DNA of 64,000 nucleotides from Theobroma cacao. Its lineage: Eukaryota; Streptophyta; Magnoliopsida; Malvales; Malvaceae. The translations under genes were made by a program, and so were the position numbers. The notes under the pieces are model-generated. The model ran no database searches. It saw only the letters and a program-made list of their open reading frames with translations, and was not told the origin of the DNA. The first letter of the stretch is position 1, and every line of letters begins with the position of its first letter. Location of the stretch: NCBI RefSeq assembly GCF_000208745.1, contig NC_030854.1:1898936-1962935 (forward strand), read 5' to 3'. Below, one piece after another: positions 46,501 through 59,287 of the stretch.

Positions 46501-46845
46501 TATATCCAATCCCTATTCCCTTCCATTTGGAAATGGCAGCATTGATCAACACAGGTATTAAGTTTGTTTCCTATAAAGTTCCATCCCTGCCATTTGCAGT
46601 TAGCAGTGGTCTCGTTTCTCTAACATTTGGCTCAGAAAACAGTTTTTTTTTAAAGAATATATGTTTCTTGCCACTTATAGCAGTACACTTTCAGTATATT
46701 GCATCTTATTTTGGTACATTCAGGTAGTTATACTGGGTTATTTGAATGGATATGCATGCTGCTGATTATTCTGGTTTCCACTTTGTAATTAGGGAGTAGA
46801 TCTGAGCCTCAGAAAAGGCAAAAGCGTCTGTCAAGAGTTTCATAA
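43564..46845 (+). CDS. KNL2: KNL2 (SANTA domain, CENPC-k motif) kinetochore protein, 9 exons, 429 aa
   Basis: Exons 43564-43650, 43769-43854, 43940-44084, 44281-44413, 44542-45134, 45497-45578, 46090-46148, 46304-46355 and 46793-46845 join to 1,290 nt. The SANTA domain spans about residues 30-130: VSLHDWWLVKADKDFEGKRL, AVRLFTSAPIVKRYDVFTLE, GFSSEVFTHFSFGFPPYWEE. Near residues 376-395 lies a CENPC-k-like motif, SGRLLLPRLEFWRNQ. Plant KNL2 localises to centromeres and helps load the CENH3 histone variant; the CENPC-k motif is needed for centromere targeting. Basic TRSQ motifs occur at residues 5-8 and in the middle, and a KRQKR tail may be a nuclear signal. At 429 residues it is shorter than many alpha-KNL2 proteins, chiefly in the linker. 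The gene converges on ORC2. Confidence 0.88.
45652..45667 (+). repeat. 16-C homopolymer in KNL2 intron 6
   Basis: A run of sixteen Cs at 45652-45667 between exons 6 and 7. It may fold into an i-motif (C strand) or G-quadruplex (G strand), and its exact length is likely to be unreliable. Confidence 0.85.
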
Positions 46846-48239
46846 AGAGATTTGGCCTTTACAGTGGAATTACAAAGCTTAAGAAGGTAGGCGATAATGG
46901 CATGTTAGGTGCTAAAAATTGTGACTCGTGCATACCTGGTTTCTATACCCCTCTCCTGCCTTTAGAAGTAAAGGCAGATATTGTTAGTTGTGGCAGGTTT
47001 TATGAATTAATACAATAAGGCTACACTTTCCATGTTCGTAACTAGCCATCAATAATATGACAGAATGCTGCATATAGTATATGAATAATATAATTACCTT
47101 GTTTATCATTGCAAAATGGTGAACTATTTTGTGGGATGCAGGTGGAACTTGCAACAAGGAGTGCCGGTAATAGATCATCATTTTTGGTCCCATATCTCCA
47201 TGGTTATCTGCTCAGCAGTGGGTAGCTTAAATGGTTTGGTTTTTCCCTTGGTCACCACATATCTATCATTTCTGGTTAAGCTGTGCTGTAGTGACCATGT
47301 TACTTTAGCTGGTCTCCGAAATGGGATCATTACACAGCCGGCCGTCACTTGTAAAGTTTGTTCTCTCATCCCTTATTCCAAATCTTCTCAGACAATCAGC
47401 AGTATATCCTTGTTAACTCGTTCATATGCTGTAAACATGAATTTGACTAGTGATTGTAAATGATTGGTATGGTAAATAGGAATCAGGCAATTGTTTTTGC
47501 AGATAGTACTGTTTATTACGTGGGAAATAGGTTGGAATCCCCACCCGCTTTTTTATTACCACTATTTGTCTTTGTTAAATGGGCAAAAAGCCATTTAAAA
47601 AGGCTAGAGCTCGGGCACAACGCAGGTCTAAAGGTACTTCCCCTTGGATTTAATATGAATCATTGAAACAAAATCTTGTTCCAGCAATGACCTATTTGAG
47701 ACGCTGCTTAACATAACATTCTTGAAGGAGAAGAAAGACTCACCCCTAAGGAAAAATTCTCCAGTACCATTTACAAAGGAGATCACACAACATGAAAAGT
47801 AGTAGCATCAAGAAAAGAATTCCGTTGATCAGATGATCCATTGATAAACAGCACTGGAAGTATTTCTCCGTAACAGGATGGCAGTCATAAGCAGAAAAAC
47901 TTTCACATTAAGCAGAGATCTGAATAAATATAAGGGCATTTAAAGAGCACACAATACATATTCATTCCTGGCCAAAAGATTAGCTTTAGCTCCCATTCAA
48001 TCAGTTAGATATTGTTCAAGTTTAAAAGGCATCAGCATGTGGTGCAGACAAAATTTAAGCCATAACAAACTGAAGAGGCATTGCAGATGTCTTTATAAGA
48101 TTTGGTCATGCAAAAGACAACTAAGTTGCCTCCAAGATAGAGAGTCTCCCGATTTAACTGGATTCAAGGCTGACCTTGCATGCTACTTTCTAATTCCATT
48201 CTTCCACTTGTGTTGTCAGTGGCTAAAGTAGCATATATA
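46846..48239. other. Convergent 3' flanks of KNL2 and ORC2
   Basis: The KNL2 3'UTR lies just right of 46846 and the ORC2 3'UTR just left of 48239. Open frames at 47116-47666 show no domain; one starting at 47579 is short and Lys/Arg-rich (MGKKPFKKARARAQRRSKG) but has no other support. Confidence 0.45.
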
Positions 48240-50172
48240 TCAACCGATCTCAGTTAATAACTTTTCAAGGGCCTCAGTTGCAAGAGGTATATACAAACAA
48301 TCCTGGCCATCAGAATTCCTTCGGGTCTTGACTAGCTCATGATCTTTGAACTCAGTCAAGTGGGCATTCAGTGTAACCTGGCTACTGACAAGGAAACGCT
48401 CTCGAGAGACTGAGTACAAATTATCAATTGCCATCCCTAAAAGGTTAAAGGATATGATTGAGTATATTAAGAACTAAAATAATGAAAATGATACGCCAGA
48501 TCCCAAACAACTAACTACTTACCTTCATCATCAGGATGAGACAGTTGATATTCTGCAAGAATCCTGAACACACTCTGAGCATTAGGTGTCAAACTCTGTA
48601 AAACTATTGCGGCTGTTTTGGCACTCTGGTTACTACTGCCATGTGCAAGAATCATAGGAAAGAAGAGCCCCTCAACCTTGTATGGTGCAAATGTAGGAAC
48701 ATGAAACCAGTACCAGTTAAATTGTGCATGAACCATCTTCTTGTCCCACACTAACATCAAAGCCAAGTGGAAGTTATCAGGATCAATGACATGGAAAAAT
48801 CTTTAATAGTCTACAATGCTAAGTGTCTGCATTTCTAAAGAGAAGGGAATTTATTACATTTATCGAAAACCCACATAAGAGTATTACTGAAGACCCCTAA
48901 CCTCCCAACAGAGGCCTAAAAATGATATTCTAAAGATTACAGTGCAAGGGGGAACTAAAACTATGTTTTCCATTTCTACCTTAGCCACCTGCACTATCAA
49001 GATAACTAATAAGAATTGATATCAACATTTAAAACAGATAAGTAAGCAAGCTAACCTATCTATTGATTGACAATAGAAACAAGAGTTTACTTACAAAGAG
49101 CTGCATTCACATGGTCAATAGAGGCAACAACACGAACATTAGAACAAGAAGCAAGTTGTGCGAGATATTGTTGAGTTTCAGAATCTCTTAACCCAGGCCC
49201 ATCAATATTGTGAATGACAATGCATATAAAACTATCACACTCCATCACTGATCCATCTAAAAAGGCTAAAAGATCATCCATAGATAGAGAACTAAATGGC
49301 TGTTGAACCTTAGGCAAGTTCCCGGATGAGTTCCTTCGTTTTGATTTCAATTGTTCCCATAAAATCTCAGCCAAGCCTATTACAACCTACATTCAAAACA
49401 TTGAGTTCTTAATGAAATGAGAGCTCAATAAACATTTATGGAGAAAAAAACATTTGAACATAAAAAATGTGCAAACTGATAGATGAAAATATAGTTTGAG
49501 TACCTAATTGCAAATTTATTCTTCAAGTACCAAATTGACAATTTCACTATAGTTTGAATACCAAATGTGTTTTTAACACTTAAACTAATAAAGCAGCCTT
49601 GGAATATTATCTAATAAAATTGCACCTGTTTAATATTAACTGATTGAAGGTAGCCATTGATTACAACAACAGAATACTCTGTCAAAGCTGTAGAAGCAAA
49701 ATCTTCAAGCAACGCTTTTTTTGATCCAAACCCATACATTAGAAGGCCAAAACCACACCTGGAAATTTATTAAAAAACACAATAAGTAGTGGAACATTAA
49801 GCCATTACTTAATTTCAAGGTATCATCTTGGAATAAAATAAAATAACTTTAAACTACCTTAGCTCAAAAATCCATTTTGGGTATAAGCATTTGTAACTTT
49901 TTATTAGAGCTGTAATGTCTTTTTGATGCTTTGGTTCAATATTAGCTGCAGCTGCTCTGAGTTCCTGCAATTTTAAAATAACCAACAATAAATGAAAGCT
50001 CAAGGTGAGGAGATGGGAGTAATGGGAATTTCAAGGCAAGTACCTGTTCATCGACTACATTGATATCAGAGAGTTTATGGGCAGATTTTTTTCCAGAACT
50101 ACCTAGTTCTTTAGCCAAGAAATAGTTTCTTGAGAATCCAAATTCCTCTTCATCTACCTCGTTAAAATCCAT
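48240..50172 (-). CDS. ORC2: Origin recognition complex subunit 2 (ORC2), 6 exons, 361 aa
   Basis: Exons 50172-50044, 49964-49858, 49758-49626, 49386-49095, 48750-48523 and 48436-48240 join in frame to 1,086 nt. Landmarks in order: [14 protein letters not shown] at the N-terminus, [84 protein letters not shown], and a C-terminal winged-helix region ending [11 protein letters not shown]. The length fits plant ORC2 (about 360). ORC2 is part of the six-subunit complex that marks replication origins and loads MCM helicases with CDC6 and CDT1. I chose the Met of [10 protein letters not shown] at 50172; an ATG at 50217 would add 15 residues. The codon three before the chosen Met is TTG where relatives may start MEDMDF, so the start is the least certain point. 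Confidence 0.95.
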
Positions 50173-51990
50173 GTCTTCCAATCTGTTTAAACTGTAAAAA
50201 TTGCAAAGCTGAGCCAAATTGGGTGTGAATTGTTACACCAAAAAAAGAACAAAAAATTCACTAAACCCAAGAAAAATTTCTTTTTCCTAATAGGAAAAGG
50301 CTTTCTACTCACCCCCACCAGAAACAATTCCTAGTGAATCCCCCTTGTTGCTTTGTTTTTGATGATTTAATAAACAATAATCACAATGGCGTAAACCAGA
50401 GCATAAAGAAGGTTTGTACAAGGAAATGCAAGGGTGAGAGTTTAGGTGTCTTTGTGTGAAGATGTAAATGAGCATATTGAAGCTTACTAGCTTAGTGCAT
50501 TTTTAAATTGAATATTTATGGTAGGATCTCCCCAACATAAAGAACTCGCATATCCTCATGCGAGTGGTTAACTTATATGACTATATTCCACAATGTGCTT
50601 TGAAAAGCAGAAGTCAAACACATCTAAAATAAACAATATGGGAATGGATTGGGGAACAACATGGCTGCCCTTAAACTAGCAAATATGTCAAGAACACGTA
50701 AAGACAATATTAAACCAGATACTTGCATACTTAATCACCTGCCTGATATGTTCATTTGAAAAAATACAGCATATGTAAAAACAAAACCTACGGCCTATAA
50801 ATAAACAAAGAACTCAACAAAATAAACTTAAACACACAAGTAGTTGGCTTACATGAATATCGGTTTATATGACAAAAAAATAGACAGCTTCAAATAATTA
50901 CACAGAACAATATCCAAAACAAGCCAAAAATTCCATATGTCATATAAATAAAGTTCATGATGCCAAAGAAGAAGCATACCTTAACTGCAAAGAACACAGA
51001 CTGATGGCAATGTCAAGATCAATTGACAATAAGACTAATCTTTTAACTGCTTAGTTTGTTCAATAGAGTGGGGAGAAATGTGGTTTCTATATGACTGGAG
51101 CAAAAAAACCTGCTTAGCAATGAAATTTAGATATTAGCTTCTAGAATACATCAACTATTATTTTTCCACACATGCTTAATGTTATACAAACAAAATTACC
51201 TAAATTTTCTGAATGATGAGCATCATTAACTCTATATCTGTCTCCACTGCCGGTACCTTTATCGCTCAAGTGCCCAATATCGCCTGCGATAATAAGAAAT
51301 AATATTAGTACCCAACTGAATTATCCATTGCGGACATCAAATCCCACGAAAGGAATCATTCTTCTTTTTTTTTTTTTGCATGCATTTCATGAGTAAGATA
51401 ATTATACATTTTGTTTACTTAATCTAAGCAATTTCAGATGAGTTAGGCCAAAGACAAGACAGTGAATAGTGCCTCACAAGCCTTCTGAGACGTGATGATA
51501 AATTCTTAAAATGAGCATCTTAAACAACATGATAAAAGACCAAAGACGCTGACAATCAAAAGTAGGGAAAGATTGGCTACGGACTGAAACGAAGGCATCC
51601 CTCCCATACGAAAGGGATCAAACAAACTATTACTAACCGATTCACGGTTTATGAATAATCTCTGGCCTTTGACTGGGAGGAGGTAGTGGTTGGTGGAGGT
51701 GCGACGCTGAGAAAGCTACTGTGATGAGATGGTGCCTTCAGCTGCGAGGCGGGGGTTCGCCTGAGAACCAGCCGCAGCGAACGGGAGAAAGAGGGAAACG
51801 GAAGAGCGGAAGAAAAAGGGGAGAGGCGGGAAATGGAAGCGGGAAGGAAAAGAGGGCAAAGGAGAATGAAAGAAAGGTAAGGGAAAAGTGACAGCTGATC
51901 TGGAAAGGACAAGTGGAAAAAACGGGGCTGCTTGGTGGAGCGAAAGGGGAAAAGATGGACGGAGAAAAATAAAATAATGGCATAATATTT
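50173..51990 (-). promoter_or_regulatory. ORC2 upstream region with possible untranslated exons
   Basis: A possible leader exon lies at about 51286-51201, between an acceptor (TTATCGCAG) and a donor (GTAATTTTG); it happens to be open in one frame (DIGHLSDKGTGSGDRYRVND). Another candidate exon ends at a GTTAGT donor near 51637. These may form a spliced 5'UTR of ORC2 or belong to another transcript. The open frames at 51983-51649 are purine/pyrimidine-skewed low complexity. 50220-51190 otherwise shows no gene. Confidence 0.35.
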
Positions 51991-51999
51991 AAATAAAAT

Positions 52000-52400
52000 T
52001 TAAAAATATTTAAATAATTTTTATTTTTATTATATTTAATTAAATCTCATATTTTTATTTTAAATAAATAAACTTTTATGATTAATGATTTATCAATTTT
52101 CATATGACATTAATATGATATTAATGTAAAAGATAAAAAAGTCACATAATTAAGTTATTATACCAAATTAGCATCATATACTATTATCAATTATAATATA
52201 TTAACATATCACATCATAATCAATTATAATATTTTAATATATCACGTTAGTGTCATGAGATATAAAATAATAAATAATATTTTAATTAAATTAATCATTA
52301 TTAATAAGATTTTATTTGACTTAAAATAAAAAGTATAAAGATTTATTGAATGCAATAAAAATATAAGAACTCATTTGAATTTTCTTAAATAATTTAGTAA
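52000..52400. repeat. AT-rich inverted-repeat (MITE-like) element, copy
   Basis: The left end at 52010-52075 (tttattatatttaattaaat followed by atatttttattttaaataa) matches in inverted, diverged form the right end at 52310-52390. The core contains words (catatcacatcataat, cacgttagtgtcatg) also found in the neighbouring copy. Confidence 0.55.
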
Positions 52401-52879
52401 CTTTTTTGTATATTATGCCTAAAATAAATATACAACAATCTTACTTAAATATATTTTAGTATTTGTTAAAATTAAAAAAATAAAATATTAAAGAAATAAA
52501 AAAGTTTTTTTTAATTTTTAATAATATTGAAACTTAAGAAATAACCATTATATATTAATTTAATTCGATCACATAAAAATTTACCAATGATAAATGTTGT
52601 AAATTAATTTTAGTATTCGTATTCATTATAAAAAATCATAATTGTTTTAATTTACTATTAATTAATCAAAATATTTATTATAATCATATAATAAATTATG
52701 TAATATATTTTAATAGGATAAACCGGTCAACCAACAAGTATTAATTAATTAAATGCATTTTCTTTAAAATGAAATTTTTAGGATTAAAACTTAAAATTTT
52801 AAATCAATGGATTTTATAAGACGAGAATCTAAGATCACTTGTACTCGTTAGGAATAATGTTCGAAAAAACATATGAACT

Positions 52880-53300
52880 ATTTAAGAATATTCAAATAAG
52901 ATTTTATTCTTCTATTACGTACAATCAAACCATTAATTTTTATTTTTGTCAAAGAAACTTTTATAAAAAATAGTTGACTAATTACTATTAATCAAATTGA
53001 GCAAAAAAATTATAAAAATAGATGTTATTTGTCATTTTATATTCATATAATATTTGATATAAAGAGTAAAAATGTCATATTGCTATGTTATCATACTACA
53101 TCAATATGTCATGTCACAATTAATTATGACACATCAACATCACATGACTTAAAATAATAAATGGTATTATGGTTAACAATAATTAGTAAACCATTAGTTA
53201 TAAATACTTAGTTGGGTTAAAATAAAAATATAATCACTTGATTAAATGTAATAAAAAATAGTTTATTTAAATTTTCTTAAATCATTTATAAGCTTTTTTT
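52880..53300. repeat. AT-rich inverted-repeat (MITE-like) element, copy
   Basis: Left end near 52880-52970 and right end near 53210-53290 are diverged inverted copies; the core (catgtcacaattaattatga then cacatcaacatcacatgac) is the best preserved among the copies in this window. A third copy lies at 41030-41440. Confidence 0.55.
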
Positions 53301-53639
53301 TTATATATTTAATGAAAAGGGAATTCAAACCCTACTCTTTTTTATAGAGATCATGCATCAATCAATGAACCAAATACTCAAGTACTTGAATCATTTAGAA
53401 GCTTTTATAAGAAATATGTATTTATTTTATGAGAAAATTAAACTTCCTTATAACATGATTTAAGATATATTTATTTATTTACAAATGCAACTCATGAAGT
53501 ACAAAAAATTTGAGAAGGTAAAAATATTATCATTTTATGACTTTTGCCAATTTTGCAAGAAGAACGTAAGTTTAAATTCTTATTGAGACTAGACACAAGA
53601 AGCCAAGAATTAACAATAATTGTGTTGACAACATGACTA

Positions 53640-55420
53640 AAAGGATGTCCAAATCGTTGATGCTATACATCAGCAGAAACACGTTCATCAACTAGAGCTG
53701 TAGGAGAGTTTTTATGGAGCCAAGTGAGTATGGAGGTGATAATGACCTTTTTAAGATTGCCTTGAAAAAGGAGCATCCCCAAGTAATCCTTGACAAAACA
53801 ACGGAGTCATGAAACTTAAAATAAACATTGTTATCGAAACAAAATTTTGAAACACTCAAAATATTTGAATGAATGTTAAGACAGTGGAGAATTTTAGATA
53901 AAACAAGAGGTTGGTGTGAGGAATGAAGAATGGAGGAACCAATGTTGGTTATTAAGATACCTGCTCCATTACCAACTTTCACCTGATCACTACCAGTGTA
54001 AGGAAAGGATAATTGCAAGTTGTTGAGGTCATTTATGATATGGTTAGTGGCTCTAGAATCTAGTATCCAGTCGGTGTCAAAAGGAGAGCTTTGACCAACA
54101 AAAAAGGCTGTAGTAATCTCTTGAGATGGAACCTGATATCCAGGATCAAACTAGTGCCAACATTGTAGTGTAGAGTGGTTCGATTTATAGCATACTTGAC
54201 AAATAATTTTTGGTCCCTACATAGAATATGGGCACTGCCCTACTCTATCCTTTTTAGTACCACGCTAATTGCCTTGAAAATTGCTTATTCACTAAGAACC
54301 ACTGGATCACCTGAAACAAAACCACTATGAGAAGAATAATGAGTACAACATTGATTAGAAAACCTCTACGTAATGTTAGCAGATGGTAAAAGGCCTTCAA
54401 AATGATTTAATATTTCCATATTGGCTTCATGGGATAATAAGAGTGACAATAATTCTTCAATAGTGATAGGTTTTGTTCAAATGTTCATGGAGAAAACAAG
54501 AGGTTGATATTCAGCTTCTGAGCTTGTGAGTATGTAAAGCAATAGGTTTTCATTAGAAAGGGCTTGAGAGGCTACTACCAAGGCATCTACAAGAGCTTTC
54601 GTATTCAAAAAATATTCAATGATGGTGGAAGTTCCTTTTTTTGTTGTTTGAAGTTGGAGTGTAATTTGAAATAATTTTGTTCATGATTGGGAAAGAGTAC
54701 AATAGAATAAAGGCAATCTAAAGGCATGAGAAATATCATGGCTGATGACTTGAGACAAGATACTTGCAAATAGGGATGAAATGAGCCAGCCTACTAATAA
54801 TTAGTCTTGTTTCTTCCAAGACAAAAAATTGGGATTAAGAATGGTGGGGTTTGCAGCAGTATGTTTGGGAAGGCAAAGGAAGGTTCCATCTATGTAACCT
54901 TCGAGATCGTGTCATTTGATAAAGGGAAAATATACCTATGACTTCTATAAGAGATAATTATCTTTGTCAAGTTTAATATGTGGGGAGTGAGATAGTAAGG
55001 GAGTAAGGGAATTTAAGGTGAGGTTATTTGTTATGGAGTCAGTGGTCGTTAATGAGGCATCTAGAGAAAAAGCCATTTAAGAATCGTAGGATCAGAAAAA
55101 AATAAATGAAGAATAGGCGTTTATCTTGTTGCTAGCTCTGATACCATGAACAAACTTACTAAGTTTTAGTATATTTTCTTCATTAAACACATATGTACAA
55201 CATTGATATATAACAGTTTACATTGCTTAAACTAAGGCTACAAACATGGTAAGATATTGTTGATCAGTGTTGAGTAATTTTTTCTTAATCTTAGTTAATA
55301 TGATTTTATTTGTTGATATTTTAATTTTGACAATCTGTAGAATCTAAGATTTATGGTTTGACTTGCATGCTTGGTGGCTTCTTGATTTTTGGTTTGACTT
55401 GCTTGCTTGGTGACTTAACA
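53640..55420 (-). mobile_element. Truncated Copia LTR retrotransposon: 5' LTR, PBS, gag and start of pol
   Basis: On the minus strand a likely 5' LTR of about 274 bp runs from 55420 (TGTTAAGTC) to 55147 (ending TTCA); its outer end is an estimate. The primer-binding site for initiator tRNA-Met, TGGTATCAGAGC, follows at once at 55146-55135. A gag-like frame starts at 55076 but soon meets stops. A zinc knuckle (CQVCYKSNHSTLQCWH) is readable near 54205-54158, and the protease/GAG-pre-integrase part (YTGSDQVKVGNGAGILITNI, LSVSKFCFDNNVYFKFHDS) at 54018-53790. Integrase, reverse transcriptase and the 3' LTR are absent. Clearly dead. Confidence 0.8.
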
Positions 55421-55779
55421 AGTAAAACCTCATTTTTAAACAAGCCCATGCAGTAGGTATAGAATAATTGTACTTCAATGTAGGCAATAACACCAGACCA
55501 ATTAAAACACTAAGGTATGAGAATTTTAGATAGAAATATGGATTCCAAGCTCTCATTACAAAATAGGACCTCAAATATTTTGACAGAAAGAATGGGGTGT
55601 GTGGTTCAACATGGAAAGGAAGATAAACCTTGGACAGAATAAGCTCAATCAGAATTTATCGTACAGTTTTGAAAAAAAAAGGGTAAAAAGAAGGTCTTCA
55701 GCGTCGAGTGACTAGCGAAGTTCACTTTCAAACTTGTTAGTTGATGAGGGCTTGCATTCAAAAAATTCTATTGCAAGTT

Positions 55780-57460
55780 AAGCAATTGGATTGGTCGATA
55801 ATGCTAAGGGACAAGAAATTAATGAGTCTTTGATGTTTGTGGACGATAGTAGGATTGCTTTGTAAGTTTACCCATCTCATTCTTTCGATTTTTATTTTTA
55901 CTAATGGATGTTAGATTTTTTGTTTGGAATTTTCAGGGGGCAAATGATAAAAGATTTGTCTAAGTGATGAAAGATTTCGTAAAGCAATATGAAGTTCATA
56001 TGCTAGTATTAGCCCAACCACTCCTTAGTGGGGTTTTAGTTGATAGAATCATTTATAAGATGGCTTTTGATAGATTCCATCAGGTTGAAGCTAAAGATTT
56101 TTTTTGGTGGAATCTAGGTAATATGGAAGGAAGGTGTTCATATCTCCATTATCAAAATCCATTTTCAATGTATTCATATGTTTGTGGATCTCTTACCAAA
56201 CTCTTATTGGTATCTCTCGACAATTTATGGACACCCTACATCACTTCTTAGGTGTAACTTGTGGGAGGAGTTAGCCTTTTTTGAGTCGACAATAAATGGC
56301 CTGTGGTTGTTGGCAAGAGATTTCAAAGCGTATTTGTTTTCACATGAAAAATCAGTGGTTTTTTGTGTGGTAGTTGTCCATGTCCTGTTTTTCAACATTT
56401 TATAAATGATTTTGGTTTATTGGATCTTGGTTTTTAGGGTTTGAGATTTGCTTGACAATGTGGATTGGTTTCAAAAAGGTTGGATAGAGTCATTTGTAAT
56501 TCGGCTTGGCAACTTATGTTTCATGAAGCTACTATCCAACACTTACCAAGAATTTGCTCATATCATAACCCAATATTGATTTGTTTAAAGGATAGAAGAA
56601 TAGTGCATGGGGATGGCAATATTTGGTTCCATGTTGCATGGTTAATTCACGGTGACTTTAACAACCTTGTGCGGCAATCATGGGATGGTTCGATGGGTAT
56701 TTAGGAAGCTATGTCGAGTTTTGCTCTTAAAGCAAAGGAATGGAATAAAGCGATATTCGGCAACATTTTTTATAGGAAGAAAAGAATTTTGGTGTGGCTT
56801 GGGGGTGTTGAAAAAGCTCTTAATATTAGATCATCTAGGCATCTTAAATAGTTGGAATTTAATTTACATCTTGAATATGAGACAATCTTGTGAAAATATG
56901 AGTTTTTTTTATGCAGACATCAAAAGCAAATTGATTGAAAATGGGTGATTGTAATACAAACTATTTTAATATTCGAGCGACACGTAGGTGATGCAAATTC
57001 AAAATCATCCATTTTCGATCTTTGAATGGAAATTGGTGTGATGATTAAAAGTCATTGAAAGCTCAAATAGTTGAATTTTTCAAGAATTTATACACTAAGG
57101 AAAATAATGTACTTCCTTTATTTTTGATCAGTGGGTCTTTCCTTTTGTTGGATGATACTGATTTAGCTAGAATAGCCAGATCAGTGAAGGATAATGAGGT
57201 TCATTAGGCACTTTTTAAGATAAAGCCTCGTAAAGCTCTAAGTTTGGATGGTTTCTTTGCTCTGTTTTTTTAACCGCAATGGAGTGTTATATGTCAAGAT
57301 CTCTTTAATTTGAGTTGAAGTAAAGTATAAGTGAACGATATCCCATGAGGTAAAGTGTTTGGAATTATATGTTGGTTTCTTTGGAAAATGATAAATTTTT
57401 TTATTTTCGAATATAAGGTAGTTTCCATAAAAAGATGATTGAATTTAATTCACAGTTGGT
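55780..57460 (+). mobile_element. Decayed LINE: endonuclease and start of reverse transcriptase
   Basis: Across several frames one can read an endonuclease start (VWNFQGANDKRF near 55922), its later part (SKRLDRVICNSAWQLMFHEA then PRICSYHNPILICL near 56465-56585) and the region ahead of reverse transcriptase (ALFKIKPRKALSLDGFFALFF near 57210-57270). Many stops and frame changes break it. It differs from the LINE at 34.7 kb in strand, in the region retained and in decay, so it is an independent insertion. Confidence 0.75.
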
Positions 57461-58560
57461 CTACGGTAATCCATTCGGCTTGTTCTCTCAATTTGGTGGA
57501 TGGGAAGTAATTCAGGCAATCTAGAGCTTACTTCAATGCCAATGGGAAGTGATTCCATGTCATGTTTTTTGAGAAGGTAATAAATTAGCTAATTTCATGG
57601 CCAATAAGGGTTTTACTATAAAAGAGAGATATTTAGTGTTTAATAGTTCACTTGTGAACACTAGAGATTTATTGATGTATGATGTAATAAGATTTTGTTT
57701 TCCTCAAATGCTTAGAATATAGAATGTTCTTACTTAAAAAAAAATTACACGGAATATATTCAATTATTTACCAAATAATCCCTAAATAAGTTCTGTGGCC
57801 AAATGCCACCAATAAAATGTAGGAGTTGATTGAGTTAGTTTTGCTAAATGTAATTATTGTACCAAATTTAGGATTATATTTGTTGTACTTACAACAATCC
57901 CCTCCCAAATAATGAAAAGTGGGTTACCCAATTCCAAATTAATATTTTGTCGTAAATGTTATTGCCAAAATACATAATTCACACCAAATAATAATCGATG
58001 AATTCTTATAAATTTTTTAAAATTTCCATTGATATTATTGTTGAAATTCATAAAATTAATTTATAAAAAATTCATCAATAATGCCATAGTATTTTCGATA
58101 AATTAATTTTAACAGAATTTTTTCCTTTGAAAATAAACTATTATCTTGTAGTGGGTCAACTTTGCATCGCAGAGGCATATTCTTTAGTGTATTTATAAAA
58201 CCATGGTTATATCAATATAACTAGTGCTCATGAACATGATGAAATTTTGGTCGCTCTTGCTCTGTCTTGGTGTTTTTTTTTCTCATAGGCATTTAAATTA
58301 ATTTTTAAAATTTGTTAACACCATTTGGTGTTTTGAGATAGAGTGTTTATATTTCAATATTAACGAAGTCAAAATAAATTAGGATAGAACCCTAAAGAGG
58401 TTAAGGTAATTTAAACTTTGGAGTAAAATGTACTATTGTCAATTTTAATGTATTACTATACTATTAATCTATAGTAAATATATGTTAATTCCAAGAAAAA
58501 AAAAACCAAAAGTTGGGAAAGCAAAAAAAAAACATCTGGGCGGGAATTTGGATTTTATGG
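57461..58560. other. AT-rich spacer before histone H4
   Basis: 57461-57720 may be further remains of the LINE. 57960-58110 holds short near-inverted AT-rich repeats around ttcataaaattaatttat. No gene is seen; the H4 promoter begins at about 58560. Confidence 0.45.
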
Positions 58561-58729
58561 AATTAATCCACCTAAGCGATCCGAGCATACCACGCCAACT
58601 AGATCCCTTTGGGAACCGAGAGCCGTAGATGAGAACTTAATCGACGGTGCAAAACCGCATATATACACACAACATGGATCGCTACATTAACCGTTGGATA
58701 AAATATTAATCTAACGGCTATCCTCTTGC

Positions 58730-59287
<558 letters not shown>

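Noticed and set aside
47579..47653. Short Lys/Arg-rich ORF (MGKKPFKKARARAQRRSKG)
   Set aside because: Only 24 codons, in a 3' flank, with no conservation evidence available.
51649..51983. Two overlapping minus-strand frames rich in Phe, Leu, Pro and Ser
   Set aside because: They arise from purine/pyrimidine-skewed low-complexity DNA; no domain and no consistent start.
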